DNA of 64,000 nucleotides from Botryosphaeria dothidea (lineage: Eukaryota; Ascomycota; Dothideomycetes; Botryosphaeriales; Botryosphaeriaceae), in the NCBI GenBank assembly GCA_011503125.2, contig WWBZ02000011.1, forward strand, positions 310,001 through 374,000, in the 5' to 3' direction. Of this stretch, positions 20,436 through 30,084 are shown piece by piece. Below the pieces are notes generated by a model that was given only the letters and a program-made list of their open reading frames with translations, was not told where the DNA came from and did no database searches. The position numbers and the translations under genes are program-made. How positions within the stretch are numbered: the first letter of the stretch is position 1; every line of letters starts with the position of its first letter.

Positions 20436-20680
20436 GGCCTCCACAGACGACTACTACTGTACTGTGCTGCCACTACACGAAGACTACCAACCACCACTTT
20501 GGCCTCCACAGACGACTACTACCGTACTGTGCGCCGCCTCACCTCTACAAACAACCACACCGGCCTCCACAGACGACTATACTGTACTGTGCGCCGTCTC
20601 AAAAACCAACCACTACTCCGGCCTCCACAGACAACCACTACCGTACTGTGCGCCGCCTCACATCCACAAACAACCGTCGC
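20436..20680 (+). repeat. Four tandem copies of a ~60-base unit upstream of mex67
   Basis: Each copy begins 'GGCCTCCACAGACGACTA' or a close variant (the last has 'GACAACCACTA'), followed by 'CTGTACTGTGC' or 'CCGTACTGTGC' and a C/A-rich spacer with 'ACAAACAACCAC'. Copies start at 20436, 20501, 20562 and 20620, so the periods are 65, 61 and 58. The array ends about 130 bases before the mex67 ATG and probably lies in the promoter or 5' leader. The frame through it is open, but a coding role is unlikely. Confidence 0.85.
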
Positions 20681-20810
20681 GACGCACTCTACCACAACGC
20701 ACCTCGTGCGCCTCTCCGCGACCTCATACAACTCCACGAACAACTCCACAAAAACCAATCTGCGCCGCTCAGCGACTCCACCGAACCTCACAAACCTCAC
20801 AAACCTCACC

Positions 20811-22739
20811 ATGGCCACCACCATGAAGCGCAACAACAACTCACAACCCACGCGCGGAGGTGCCAGGAAACGTGGACCTGGCGGTCGTTCCGATAAAGAC
20901 GGCGACATCAGCATGGACGTCCCGCGGCGCAACAACAACAACAACAACAACAACCGCGTTGGCAAGAGCAACCCTCGTGGTGCTGCCAACCGCACCAACC
21001 TCACCCGCACTGGTGTCAACATCAACCGTCTTCAAGACGAAGTTGACATGCAGGACGCCTCTCCTCGCTCTCGTCCTCGCAACACAAACAACGCACCGCG
21101 CGCCGACCGCATGAAAATCCGCGTCTCCGGCTACAAGAAGAGCAAAGCTAGCAACAACGAAGACGGCGGTGTCGGCTCGCTGGTCGCTTTCCTCGAAAAC
21201 AAAGCAACCTCCAACAGGCAAAAGGCCATCAAGGCCGGCCGCATCTCCGGAACCGCAAAAGTCCACATTACCAACCACCGCACAGAGAGTGACAATGCTC
21301 TCAGCTTCACTGTGCCCGCCGATATTGGCAACACTCTCCTCCGCATGGACGGATGGAGCTTTGCCGGCGCCAACCTCTCCATCAAAAAAGCCGACAGCTC
21401 GCGTGAGACTACTCCCGAGCAGAACGAAAACACTGCAAAGCTTCGCGCTACCTTCACAAACATTCTGGAGCGTCGCTACTTTCCTGAGACCAAGCTGCTT
21501 GACCTCAGCGCTCTTGGCCAGGATCCCGACCTCAAAGCACTCGGCGTCTTCGACATGGGCGGCGCGACCTCTGCCAAGGTCTTTCCTGCGCTCATGATCC
21601 ACTGCGACCGCCTCTTCAACGCTGCTGAGAAGCGCGAAAAATTCGAGGCCGTCACCCTCCACAGCAACGAGCTCACGTCGCTTGACAATGTCAAGACCCT
21701 GGCTCACACCTTTCCCGACCTGAAAAACCTTGATCTGAGCAACAACAAGTTCGCGAAGCTCGACGACCTTCGCCCCTGGAAGACTCGCTTCCGCAAGCTC
21801 GACCACTTGGTCCTGTCAAACAACCCTCTCGAGCAGGTCGTTCCCGACTATCACCTCGAGATCCTCAAGTGGTACCCTTCACTTCGTCTCCTCAACAATG
21901 TTCAAGTCCGCTCCGATGCCGAGGTTGCTCAAGCCGTTTCCTCGAGCAAGAAGGGCCTTCCAATCCAGCCTCGCACCATGCTCGGTGACGAGGAAATCAC
22001 AAACAACTTCGTCTCCATGTTCTTTCCTGGTTTCGATACCGACCGCGACGGTCTGGTCAATGCCTACTACGACAAAGACTCGCAATTCAGTTTCGCGGTC
22101 AACAATCACGCAATGCGCGACCCTTCATCCACCGAAACCCTCACAAAGCAAGAGTGGGAATCTTACATCCGCCGTAGCCGCAACTTGAAGGCTATCACCC
22201 ACCTCCCCGCTCGGCAGGCTCGCCTCTTCGTCGGTCAAGATCAGATCCGGGCAGCCTTCGCCACCATTCCAAACACCAAGCACGCCGCCGAGCCCGAGAA
22301 GGTTCACATTGAGTCGCAAACTCTGGCGGTCGTCCCCGATGCCACTGGACAATACCCTCAAGGCGTCGTTGGACTCCTCATCACGGTTCATGGCGAATAC
22401 GAAGAGATTGACGTCTCCACTGGCCAAGCCACCAAGCGTCGGTCTTACGACAGGTCCATCTCCCTGGGACCCGGTCTCACTACAACTGGCCTTCGCGTCA
22501 TCAACGACATGTTGGTCGTTCGTGCGTACGGTGGATCCGCAGCCTTCCAGCCGGACACTGTCCTCACTCCAGAACAAGAGATGCTGGTTCTTGAATTCAG
22601 CAAGCACACGGGCATGACGCTCGACTACTCCCACATGTGTCTTGTGCAGAGCGGTTGGGACCCAGCCACCGCAGTCACAACTTTCGAGTCGGCCAAAGCC
22701 ACTCTTCCCGCCGAGGCTTTCATCACGGTCGTCGTCTAG
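20811..22739 (+). CDS. mex67: mRNA export receptor Mex67 (NXF1/TAP homologue)
   Basis: One exon of 642 residues. The ATG at 20811 has a good context ('caccATGG') and begins the Arg/Asn-rich N-terminus; the longer in-frame extension runs through the tandem repeat and was not used. The domain order is that of Mex67. A disordered basic N-terminus carries an Asn repeat near residues 43-50. An RRM-like fold covers about 105-200. Leucine-rich repeats cover about 280-365 ('LKNLDLSNNKFAKLDDL', 'LDHLVLSNNPLE'). The NTF2-like domain at about 393-583 ('FVSMFFPGFDTDRDGLVNAY') would pair with Mtr2. The UBA-like TAP-C domain at about 588-642 ('LTPEQEMLVLEFSKHTGM', 'GWDPATAV') would bind nucleoporin FG repeats. 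The role is to carry mature mRNPs through the nuclear pore. No intron is seen. Confidence 0.95.
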   Translation: MATTMKRNNNSQPTRGGARKRGPGGRSDKDGDISMDVPRRNNNNNNNNRVGKSNPRGAANRTNLTRTGVNINRLQDEVDMQDASPRSRPRNTNNAPRADRMKIRVSGYKKSKASNNEDGGVGSLVAFLENKATSNRQKAIKAGRISGTAKVHITNHRTESDNALSFTVPADIGNTLLRMDGWSFAGANLSIKKADSSRETTPEQNENTAKLRATFTNILERRYFPETKLLDLSALGQDPDLKALGVFDMGGATSAKVFPALMIHCDRLFNAAEKREKFEAVTLHSNELTSLDNVKTLAHTFPDLKNLDLSNNKFAKLDDLRPWKTRFRKLDHLVLSNNPLEQVVPDYHLEILKWYPSLRLLNNVQVRSDAEVAQAVSSSKKGLPIQPRTMLGDEEITNNFVSMFFPGFDTDRDGLVNAYYDKDSQFSFAVNNHAMRDPSSTETLTKQEWESYIRRSRNLKAITHLPARQARLFVGQDQIRAAFATIPNTKHAAEPEKVHIESQTLAVVPDATGQYPQGVVGLLITVHGEYEEIDVSTGQATKRRSYDRSISLGPGLTTTGLRVINDMLVVRAYGGSAAFQPDTVLTPEQEMLVLEFSKHTGMTLDYSHMCLVQSGWDPATAVTTFESAKATLPAEAFITVVV

Positions 22740-24114
22740 ACAGACGGCATCATCACATGTACTCAAGTATCGAGTACGAAGATTCAACAAAAATTTTTCG
22801 AAAATGAGCGGAAAGGATACCCAGCCCATTGAGGCATCATCTGCATAGCAAGGAGTTTTTCTGGCATTTTGTTTTCCTTTTTGTTTCCCAAAGAGAAGCG
22901 TAACATCACAAATTGGTTTTCTTTGAATAAAGTTTTCAAGCCTCTGAGACTCAGAGGATCAGCGATTCAAAGAATTCATGGTTCAAACTCGTTTTCCGTC
23001 GGATTGGTACGCCCAACCATCAGGGATCAGAAGCCACCGACGGTTCTTTTTTTTTTTTTCAGCATTCAAAGCAGCGATCAGCATGGATATCGAGAGAAAT
23101 TTTGCTTTTTGCTTTCTGCACAATCGAGGAATCAGTTTGCAAGCATGGGGTGGATTGGTTATTTTCGGAACAGAGACTCATGGGAACTCACGAATTGGTT
23201 CATGGTGAATGAAATTACTGCATAGCGAAACATTATGGAACAAGTCTGTTAAAAATTGTGAAAACCCTTTAAAACTTGCATGATCTTCCCTTTGCAACGT
23301 GATCGCATTGCCGCCGCGAGAGCTCCGACTTGCCACTCATGCAGGTTCAAGGAGGCTGGTGGCGTGCAAACGATGTGAACAGATCTTTGAATACCAACAG
23401 TGCTTTTTTATCCTTCATTGATATCCTGCCCTTTTGCAATGGTGTTGAGGATGGATGTTGTGCAGCGCATGCGGGGCAGAGGGGGCGCTACGACGGGCCG
23501 GCAGGGCGGAGGGACAGGCACAAGACGATCGGAGACAGTGGGTGTATGTGTGGCGCGCAGGGGCTGTGGCTTGTGCGGACGAAGGCGGCGGAGCTGGATT
23601 GTGAAGGGAGCACGGGGAGGCATTAGGGTGCATCAAACATACGAGCCAAGAAGGCCACATTGCAGCTGAGAGGTGGAACGATTATCATCCTAGCGGTAGT
23701 TAGAGTTGCAGGCGCCCGCATTCAACCGTGGCATGACAGGCGGCTGGCGGTTTGCTGCTGAGGAATCAAATATTAGAGCTCTTTGACGGATGCGCCACCG
23801 TGTCAGCGCGGGTCCCTGTCGCATCCGTCCGTTCTCGAAATCCGCCATCACCAATAGTAAAATCTGGCCTCTTTCAACGCCCACGTCCCGCTCTTTCTCT
23901 CTTTGTACAAATCTACCGCTCCAGAAACAAAGCAGCAACGCCCCCTGGCCTCCTGCACTCTCACTCCATGCGCGCTTGTCCCAAATGTTCGTCACCGTCC
24001 CTGCTGCACTCCTTCCGCCGTGCCACGCGCGTGCTGATTGACGTTTTGGCTAACCTCCGCGTTGCTCCGCAGTATTCCACATACCCATCCCACACGCTCT
24101 CTCCAGAGTTTCAC
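22740..24114. other. Intergenic region with a 13-T run
   Basis: mex67 3' region, then the ero1 promoter. A 13-T run lies at 23047-23059. No protein-like frame. The open frame that extends ero1 upstream to 23752 begins at a TTG and is not supported as coding. Confidence 0.4.
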
Positions 24115-26189
24115 ATGCGGCGAACAACACGCTTCTACCTGGCAGTCTTCGCACTGCTGGGCTCGTCCCACGCCGCTTCACATGCACAGCAGCACAAACC
24201 GGAACAATGCGCAGTAAGCTCCATTTCCTCGCAACCTCCGCTCTCCGCGACGACCTTCCGGCCGCGCGCTACTATTATCCCTACCCCCAGAAGAAAGAAA
24301 GAACATCGCACTGAATATTACCTCTCGCAACAGTTTGAGCCCGGCGCGGTGGTGTCGGACGCGTGCGCCTCGTACGCCGACCTCGAAGACATCAGCGCCG
24401 AGATCCAGCCCTACCTCGACAAGATCACGAAGGAGACCGACTTCTTCTCCTACTGGCGGCTGAACCTGTACAACAAGAAATGCCCATTCTGGTCGGACGA
24501 GAACGGCATGTGCGGCAACATCGCCTGCGCCGTCAACACGCTCGAGAACGAGGAGGACATACCGCTGGTGTGGCGGGCGGAGGAGCTGGGCAAGCTCGAG
24601 GGCCCCAAGGCCGAGCACCCCGGCCGCCAGGTGCGGGAGGGGAAGGTGGATAACGAGAGGCCGCTGAGTGGCCGGCTGGGCGAGGACGTGGGCGAGAGCT
24701 GCGTGGTCGAGTACGACGACGAGTGCGACGAGCGCGACTACTGCGTGCCCGACGACGAGGGCGCGTCGGCCAAGGGCGACTACGTCAGCCTGCTCGAGAA
24801 CCCGGAGCGCTTCACCGGCTACGCCGGCGTCGGCTCCCAGCAGGTCTGGGAGGCCATCTACCGCGAGAACTGTTTCTCGAAACCCCAGCCCAGCGGCGAC
24901 GTGACGCCCGCCAGCGGCAGTCCGGGCTTGAGCGGCCTCTCCGGCGGCTCCCACGGCCAGGCCGCACACGATCTGCGGAACGTCATGAAGAACCAGCCGC
25001 TGCAGCGCAGCGTGCAGTCGGCCATCGCCAAGGGCGCGCAGCCGTCGGGCCGCGTCGACACGCTCGAGCTCGACGACGAGTGCCTGGAGAAGCGCGTCTT
25101 CTACCGCGTCGTGAGCGGCATGCACGCGTCCATCAGCACGCACCTGTGCTGGGACTTCCTCAACCAGACGACCGGCCAGTGGCACCCCAACCTCGCCTGC
25201 TACGAGCACCGCCTGCACAAGTTCCCCGACCGCATCTCGAACCTGTACTTCAACTACGCGCTGGTGCTGCGGGCCGTCGGCAAGCTGCGCAGCCACCTGG
25301 AAAACTACCAGTTCTGCAGCGCGGACGCGGCGCAGGACGCGCAGACCAAGAACCTCGTGCTCAGCCTGATCGACACCATCCCGGCCAACCAGCGCGAGCG
25401 CATCTTCGACGAGGGCGTCATGTTCCAGGACTCGCACGCCGCCGTGCTGAAGGACGACTTCAAGCACCGCTTCAGGAACGTCTCGCGCATCATGGACTGC
25501 GTCGGCTGTGACAAGTGCCGCCTGTGGGGAAAGCTGCAGGTCACGGGGTACGGCACCGCGCTCAAGGTGCTGTTCGAGTTCGACGAGAAGGACCCGAGCA
25601 GCGCGCCGCCGCTACGCCGCACCGAGCTGGTCGCCCTGGTGAACACGCTGGGGAGGATCAGCCACTCGATCCACGCGGTCAAGGAGTTCCGCCGGATGGT
25701 CGAGGAGCGGGATGGCTTGAGGGTCGCGCCGGCGAAGATGCCGGCCGAGCCGACGGAGGTGCCGCTGCCGACGCCGCTGCAGGATGCGTACGAGGCGAGG
25801 AAGAGCCTGGAGGCGAAGCAGAAGGGGGATGCAGAGAAGGCGAAGAAGGCGGAAGATGACGACGGGTATCCGGAGTTCATGCGCAGGCCGCGCTTGAAGG
25901 ACCCCACGCCGTGGGAGTCGGTCAAGGAGGAGGCGCAGTTGGTGTGGGATGCGTATTGGTGGGTCATGAGACAGTGGGCGGCTATTCCGGGGAAGTTGTA
26001 AGTTTTTTTTTTTTTTTTGCTTTTCCTTGTTCGGATTTTGTAAAGGGTGGTTTTTGCTAATGAGTTGCGTGCAACAGTATCAGGATCACCATCGTTGAGT
26101 TCAGCCGCCTGTGGGACTTTTGGCTCGGCTTGCCCGTCAAGCCGAGGAGTTGGGAGATCAGGCCGCCGAAGCCGAAGGAGGAGCTCTGA
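24115..26189 (+). CDS. ero1: Endoplasmic reticulum oxidoreductin Ero1
   Basis: Exons 24115..24213, 24334..25997 and 26078..26189 give 624 residues. The ATG at 24115 starts a clear signal peptide ('FYLAVFALLGSSHA'). 'SDACASYADLEDISAEI' and 'DFFSYWRLNLYNKKCPFW' follow, typical of Ero1. The shuttle/regulatory Cys cluster is around 'GESCVVEYDDECDERDYC'. The FAD-proximal C-x2-C-x2-C is at about 421-427 ('CVGCDKCRLWGKL'), preceded by 'FKHRFRNVSRIMDC'. The protein re-oxidises Pdi1 and passes electrons to O2 through FAD in the ER lumen. The last exon encodes 'IVEFSRLWDFWLGLPVKPRS', matching the conserved C-terminus of filamentous-fungal Ero1. Intron 1 (120 bases) has no in-frame stop and a length divisible by three. 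Intron 2 (80 bases) contains a 16-T run. Acidic and Lys-rich linkers are extended compared with yeast. Confidence 0.93.
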
Positions 26190-26975
26190 GTCGAGTGTTT
26201 TCAGCATTTCCAGGAAGAAAATTCTTCCTTTTCTGGTACGTTTCTCTTCTCGAGAAGTGTTTGAAAGAAAAAGACCTGTGCCGAGGGGAATCGTCTTTAG
26301 TGTGCTTTTGTTATCATAGCGAACGGCGTTTTTTTTTTTTTTTTTTTGAGTGCGGGAGGGGAAGGGTTACCCTTTTTCGAGAAGATTGTAACATCAGGAT
26401 TAGGGCTTGTAAAGTCAGGAGTTTGCCGGCTGTTGTGGCTCGGTGAGACTGTGAATAGATATTCCTGCATGTGTTTTCACCGTCAATGTTTGCACCGTTT
26501 ACCAGTATCGAGGGCTCTGAGGAATGAGCATGTTTACAGGTTTCGAACAGGTGAGTTGGTGGTGCGTGCTGCTTGATGCACCGATGTGCTTATTTTTATG
26601 CGTGACCTACGAAGGTGCATAGGAGCTTCTGTTTGACTTTCTAGTTAAATCACAGAGCTTTAATCGTAAGAGCAGTCGGAGCAGGTTTCTAAGCGTAAAC
26701 GCTTCAAGGTTTGAGTAACAGCTATTCAGATGTCTGCCTTAACTTTGGGTGCCTTGACCAAATGACAGAACACGCTGAGTCACAACAGAGCTCGGGGTTT
26801 CTTGAGCTCGTTCAGATCGATATTGGTAGAAGGTTCACCGCGAGATATGCGGGAATCAGTCTTGAGGGAGCTGACGGATGATGACTTTTACCCTGAATAT
26901 CTGGGGACCTTTGGCTTCAAATGCGTGGCTGAAGGAGGGAAATGAATTTATGTACTGGAACCGAGTAACTAGATA
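26190..26975. other. Intergenic region with a 19-T run
   Basis: ero1 3' region. A 19-T run lies at 26329-26347. No recognisable gene. Confidence 0.4.
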
Positions 26976-27455
26976 TTGGCAACTCACCCTGCTGAACTTG
27001 TATCCAAAAGCTCTTGGCAAGTTTTTTCGGCATCTCAGGTGTTCCGGAGGCTCGATGGCACAATCTTTGGGGATCACGTCCAGTTCGCGAACATTGTTTA
27101 CGGGGACAAAGGGAGATCTCAGTACGTTGAACAACAGCTTGAGTCAGGCTTGCTCGAAGTTGCAAGTGTCTCAAGAGGAGGAGGTCAATTGTCAATTGAA
27201 GCCGGCTTTTGCGGACATGTCGGTATTCACGGCTACCGTGGTCTGTCCTTTGCAGACATACATTGGCTTAGACCCCGAGAACGAGGTTCGTATCTTATCC
27301 TTGATCCCACAGCGACCTTAGTTGGATTGGGCGGAACTTTCCTTCAACACCTTTTCAACGTCGCGGATGCTATTAACTTCATACAACAGTGGCATGGGCT
27401 TGATTCATTTGAAGTTTTTGAGCAACAAAGTACACATGGAATGTCCGAGCTATAA
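26976..27455 (+). CDS. Possible small orphan gene or gene fragment
   Basis: A 159-codon frame with protein-like composition, for example 'SASQVFRRLDGTIFGDHV', 'LLEVASVSRGGGQLSIEAGF' and 'LILDPTATLVGLGGTFLQ', ending at a TAA. I do not recognise the family. The frame opens at a TTG after a TAG, so the true start may lie in an upstream exon: a frame from ATG 26881 could be spliced from a GTAACT donor near 26966 to the CTCAG at about 27040. A second overlapping frame (26878..27321) is open but less protein-like. It may be a fragment of a larger decayed gene. Confidence 0.35.
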   Translation: MATHPAELVSKSSWQVFSASQVFRRLDGTIFGDHVQFANIVYGDKGRSQYVEQQLESGLLEVASVSRGGGQLSIEAGFCGHVGIHGYRGLSFADIHWLRPRERGSYLILDPTATLVGLGGTFLQHLFNVADAINFIQQWHGLDSFEVFEQQSTHGMSEL

Positions 27456-29676
27456 GGAAAACCGATAGTACGGAAATTGTCTGCATGGACGCAAGTGACA
27501 AAGTTCATATCCAGCCATCTGCGGCATCTCTTGAGAGTATGGAACTTTTTGGAAGAGTAGATAGTGCGGTAGAGCAGTGCAATTAGATCCGGGAAGGACT
27601 TGGATTTTGGAAAGTGATGATTTTCTCTTTCGTTTTACTTCGACTATTATGAAGACGCTGAGATAGTACCTAGAATTGTCTCAGATCCGTTTTTCCTTTC
27701 TGCATATCTCTTCACCTGGCACTGTCAACTCAGATATTATCGAAATAATAGCACTACTCATCATCCCTTCAAACATCCAAACGTGGGGTCCAAGAGGCAC
27801 CAGACTCTTGTATAATCCCGTCAATCCCAGTTATTTCGCACACCTCACTTTCAATCTTGAGCATCATAGGTCTTCCACACGACTGCCCCCGAAATTCCGG
27901 ACTCCTGCTATGTTCCCCGACCAAGCTGATATGCATGATCCAGCAACATCCCGCAAAAGCCAAGGGAAGCACTGCGTCGGACAAGGGGCGGGACGGACAA
28001 GGCCCTCGAGGGCGGAGGGCGGAAAGGCTTGGAAGGTAGGGTGGGGCGCCGTGGAGGGGAGGGTCCATTGGCGCGGGGGATGTGCGACGGCGCGAACCGC
28101 CGCCCCGTCGCTGCGCGGGAGCCTCTCCCTCGACAGGCGCGCGCGTTTTCCGGGTCGGAGCCCTGTCGAGCTGAGCTCGCTCAGCCTTGCGTTAGGGCAG
28201 GGCCGGGTGAGGTCCGGCTCCCGCGGGGTGATTTCCACATCTCGTGCGTGCCCCGCTATCAAAAGACGATCCGCACGCGACCTCCACGCCGCTTGGCCAG
28301 CCGCAGGGATGTGGGATCGCGATGGAGGAGGAGAGCCTCGAGCCTGTGGCTGCGCGGCCACTGGCAGGGCCCGTGGCGCCTGCAGGCCGAGAGGGAGCCG
28401 AAGCATGGGTGCGTCGTGGCGCCCGTGCTGGCGGTCATCCTTAGGGAAGTGCGCAAAAGTCCGGCACAGAACGCGACAGTGTCGGTGAGCACGAAAGAGA
28501 CGGCCATGGTAAGCTTCCAGCCAGTCAACGAGGCAGTGATGGAGCAACGGCGCTGGCTCCCTCGGCAGCGCAGGCACGGTGGTGTGCTGGATCCCTGTAG
28601 ACTCGCGGTGCAACCCTCGGGTGCCCTGAGAGAATGCTGCTGTGGCGAGACAAGGCTCGCTCTCAATCCCTAAGTTGTCGAGTCGTTGGGAGAGCCTCGC
28701 GAGCGGCCTTGGGGGCCTCTGGGTTTGGATCGAGAGGCTGAGAAGGCTGTGCCCATATGCGGTTCGTATAAGAACAACGGCCTCGTGCCGTGATACAGTG
28801 GATTAGACTCGTTTCCAAAATCCCATCTTTCGTGAAACGGAATTCCGGTTGAAGAGCTGCATTTCGGAAATATGCAGGCCCTTTCGCTGCAAGCCGCACC
28901 CACAAAGACCGGCCCACAAAACTGGCTGACGAAGACCCGAGCCAGCAAATGGATGAAGCCGGCTTGCAGAGTGCCTATTTAAACGTCAAGCTGTGCCCAT
29001 TGGCCGTTGGAGCATACAGCCGTTAGGCGCCGTTGATCAGAAGGAGCCGCACGCTCACCTGCGAGCCACTGCCCACCAGGCGACCGCCCTGTGCAGACCT
29101 TGTAGCTGGACCAAACGTCTCTCAAGCCCCGCGCCGTTCCCTTCACATCTGAGGGAGCACTGTTGAAACATGGAAGTGCGCCGGCCCTGCAGAGCCAACC
29201 GTTTGTTGCCACAGCTGGATGGCGAGGACGGCAGAAGAGATCACTCCCAGATTCCAGGCAAGCGCCATCAAGTTCGCATGTCTTCTACATTCTCCTTCCG
29301 AGGGAGCCTTTGGCCGGCTCCTTCGGACACTGGTAGCTGGCTTACAAAACCCTGCGGATAAATATCGCGACTCATGGCCCTCTCTCCAGCCATCCTCTTC
29401 GTCTACGACACCAGCAGCTTTCCCTTTGCGTTCTTTCCTCTCGGCTAGCCGAGCACTCCTTGTATGTATCTCCAATGTCAGCGTTCATCAAGCATACGTT
29501 AATCCGGTTGGAACGAAGTTCCAAACTCACCCTAGTCACGCACTTTACGCCGAGCGGTTGAGTACTGGCTACTCCCGAAAACACAGTCCATACCAGGTAT
29601 ACCAGCATCTCCGTCAACAGAGGGCCAGATTGACAGCATAGCTAACGTAGCATGCGTCCAGACACCCCAATTAAAC
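27456..29676. other. Gene-poor stretch
   Basis: Several GC-rich frames are open on both strands (such as 27864-28613 minus and 28029-28673 plus), but their Arg/Pro/Ser-rich translations look like chance openness in GC-rich DNA. A TATA-like 'gataaatat' near 29357 may belong to the C2H2 gene that follows. No gene is supported. Confidence 0.35.
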
Positions 29677-30084
29677 ATGCCGACACTCTCTCGGGGGAGC
29701 TCCGGCCAGAGCACTGGAGACAACCGCTCCTACGAATGCTCTGCCGGGTGCGGAAAACGCTTCACGATGCCGAAGAACCAGCAGCGGCGCGAGCGCCGCA
29801 GCTGCAAGCTCGGCAGCCAGCAGAACAAACTCCCCGTCTGGTGCATCTGCGGCCGCACCTGCGTGCGCACGGATGCTCTGCGCGACCACATGTTCAAGGA
29901 GCACAGCGGCCTCAATGGAAGGTTTGATGCCGTGTACAGAGAGCTGGTGGGGGATTGGAGGGCAGCCCAGGACTTCATCGACACGTTTCCGCATGAGAGC
30001 GGGACGGCACCGGCCATCAAGGAGCAGTACAGGAAATCGGTGAGGCAGGCCATTATCGATGAAGGCGAGGATTGGAGGGAGTAG
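29677..30084 (+). CDS. Small C2H2-like zinc finger protein
   Basis: An intronless 135-residue protein from ATG 29677. After a Ser/Gly-rich N-terminus come two zinc-finger-like units. The first is irregular, 'YECSAGCGKRFTM' followed by 'RRERRSC'. The second, at about residues 51-70, is 'WCICGRTCVRTDALRDHM' followed by 'FKEH', with Cys-x-Cys and paired His. The C-terminus is acidic and helical. The organisation resembles the 206-residue C2H2 gene at 40877-41497: an imperfect first finger, then a C2H2 finger ending in KEH or EKH. They may be members of one small fungal family. Function is unknown; nucleic acid binding is plausible. Confidence 0.65.
   Translation: MPTLSRGSSGQSTGDNRSYECSAGCGKRFTMPKNQQRRERRSCKLGSQQNKLPVWCICGRTCVRTDALRDHMFKEHSGLNGRFDAVYRELVGDWRAAQDFIDTFPHESGTAPAIKEQYRKSVRQAIIDEGEDWRE

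Noticed and set aside
20841..21806. 321-codon minus-strand frame
   Set aside because: Antisense shadow of mex67; Val/Ala-rich without motifs.
24178..25467. 429-codon minus-strand frame
   Set aside because: Antisense shadow of ero1.
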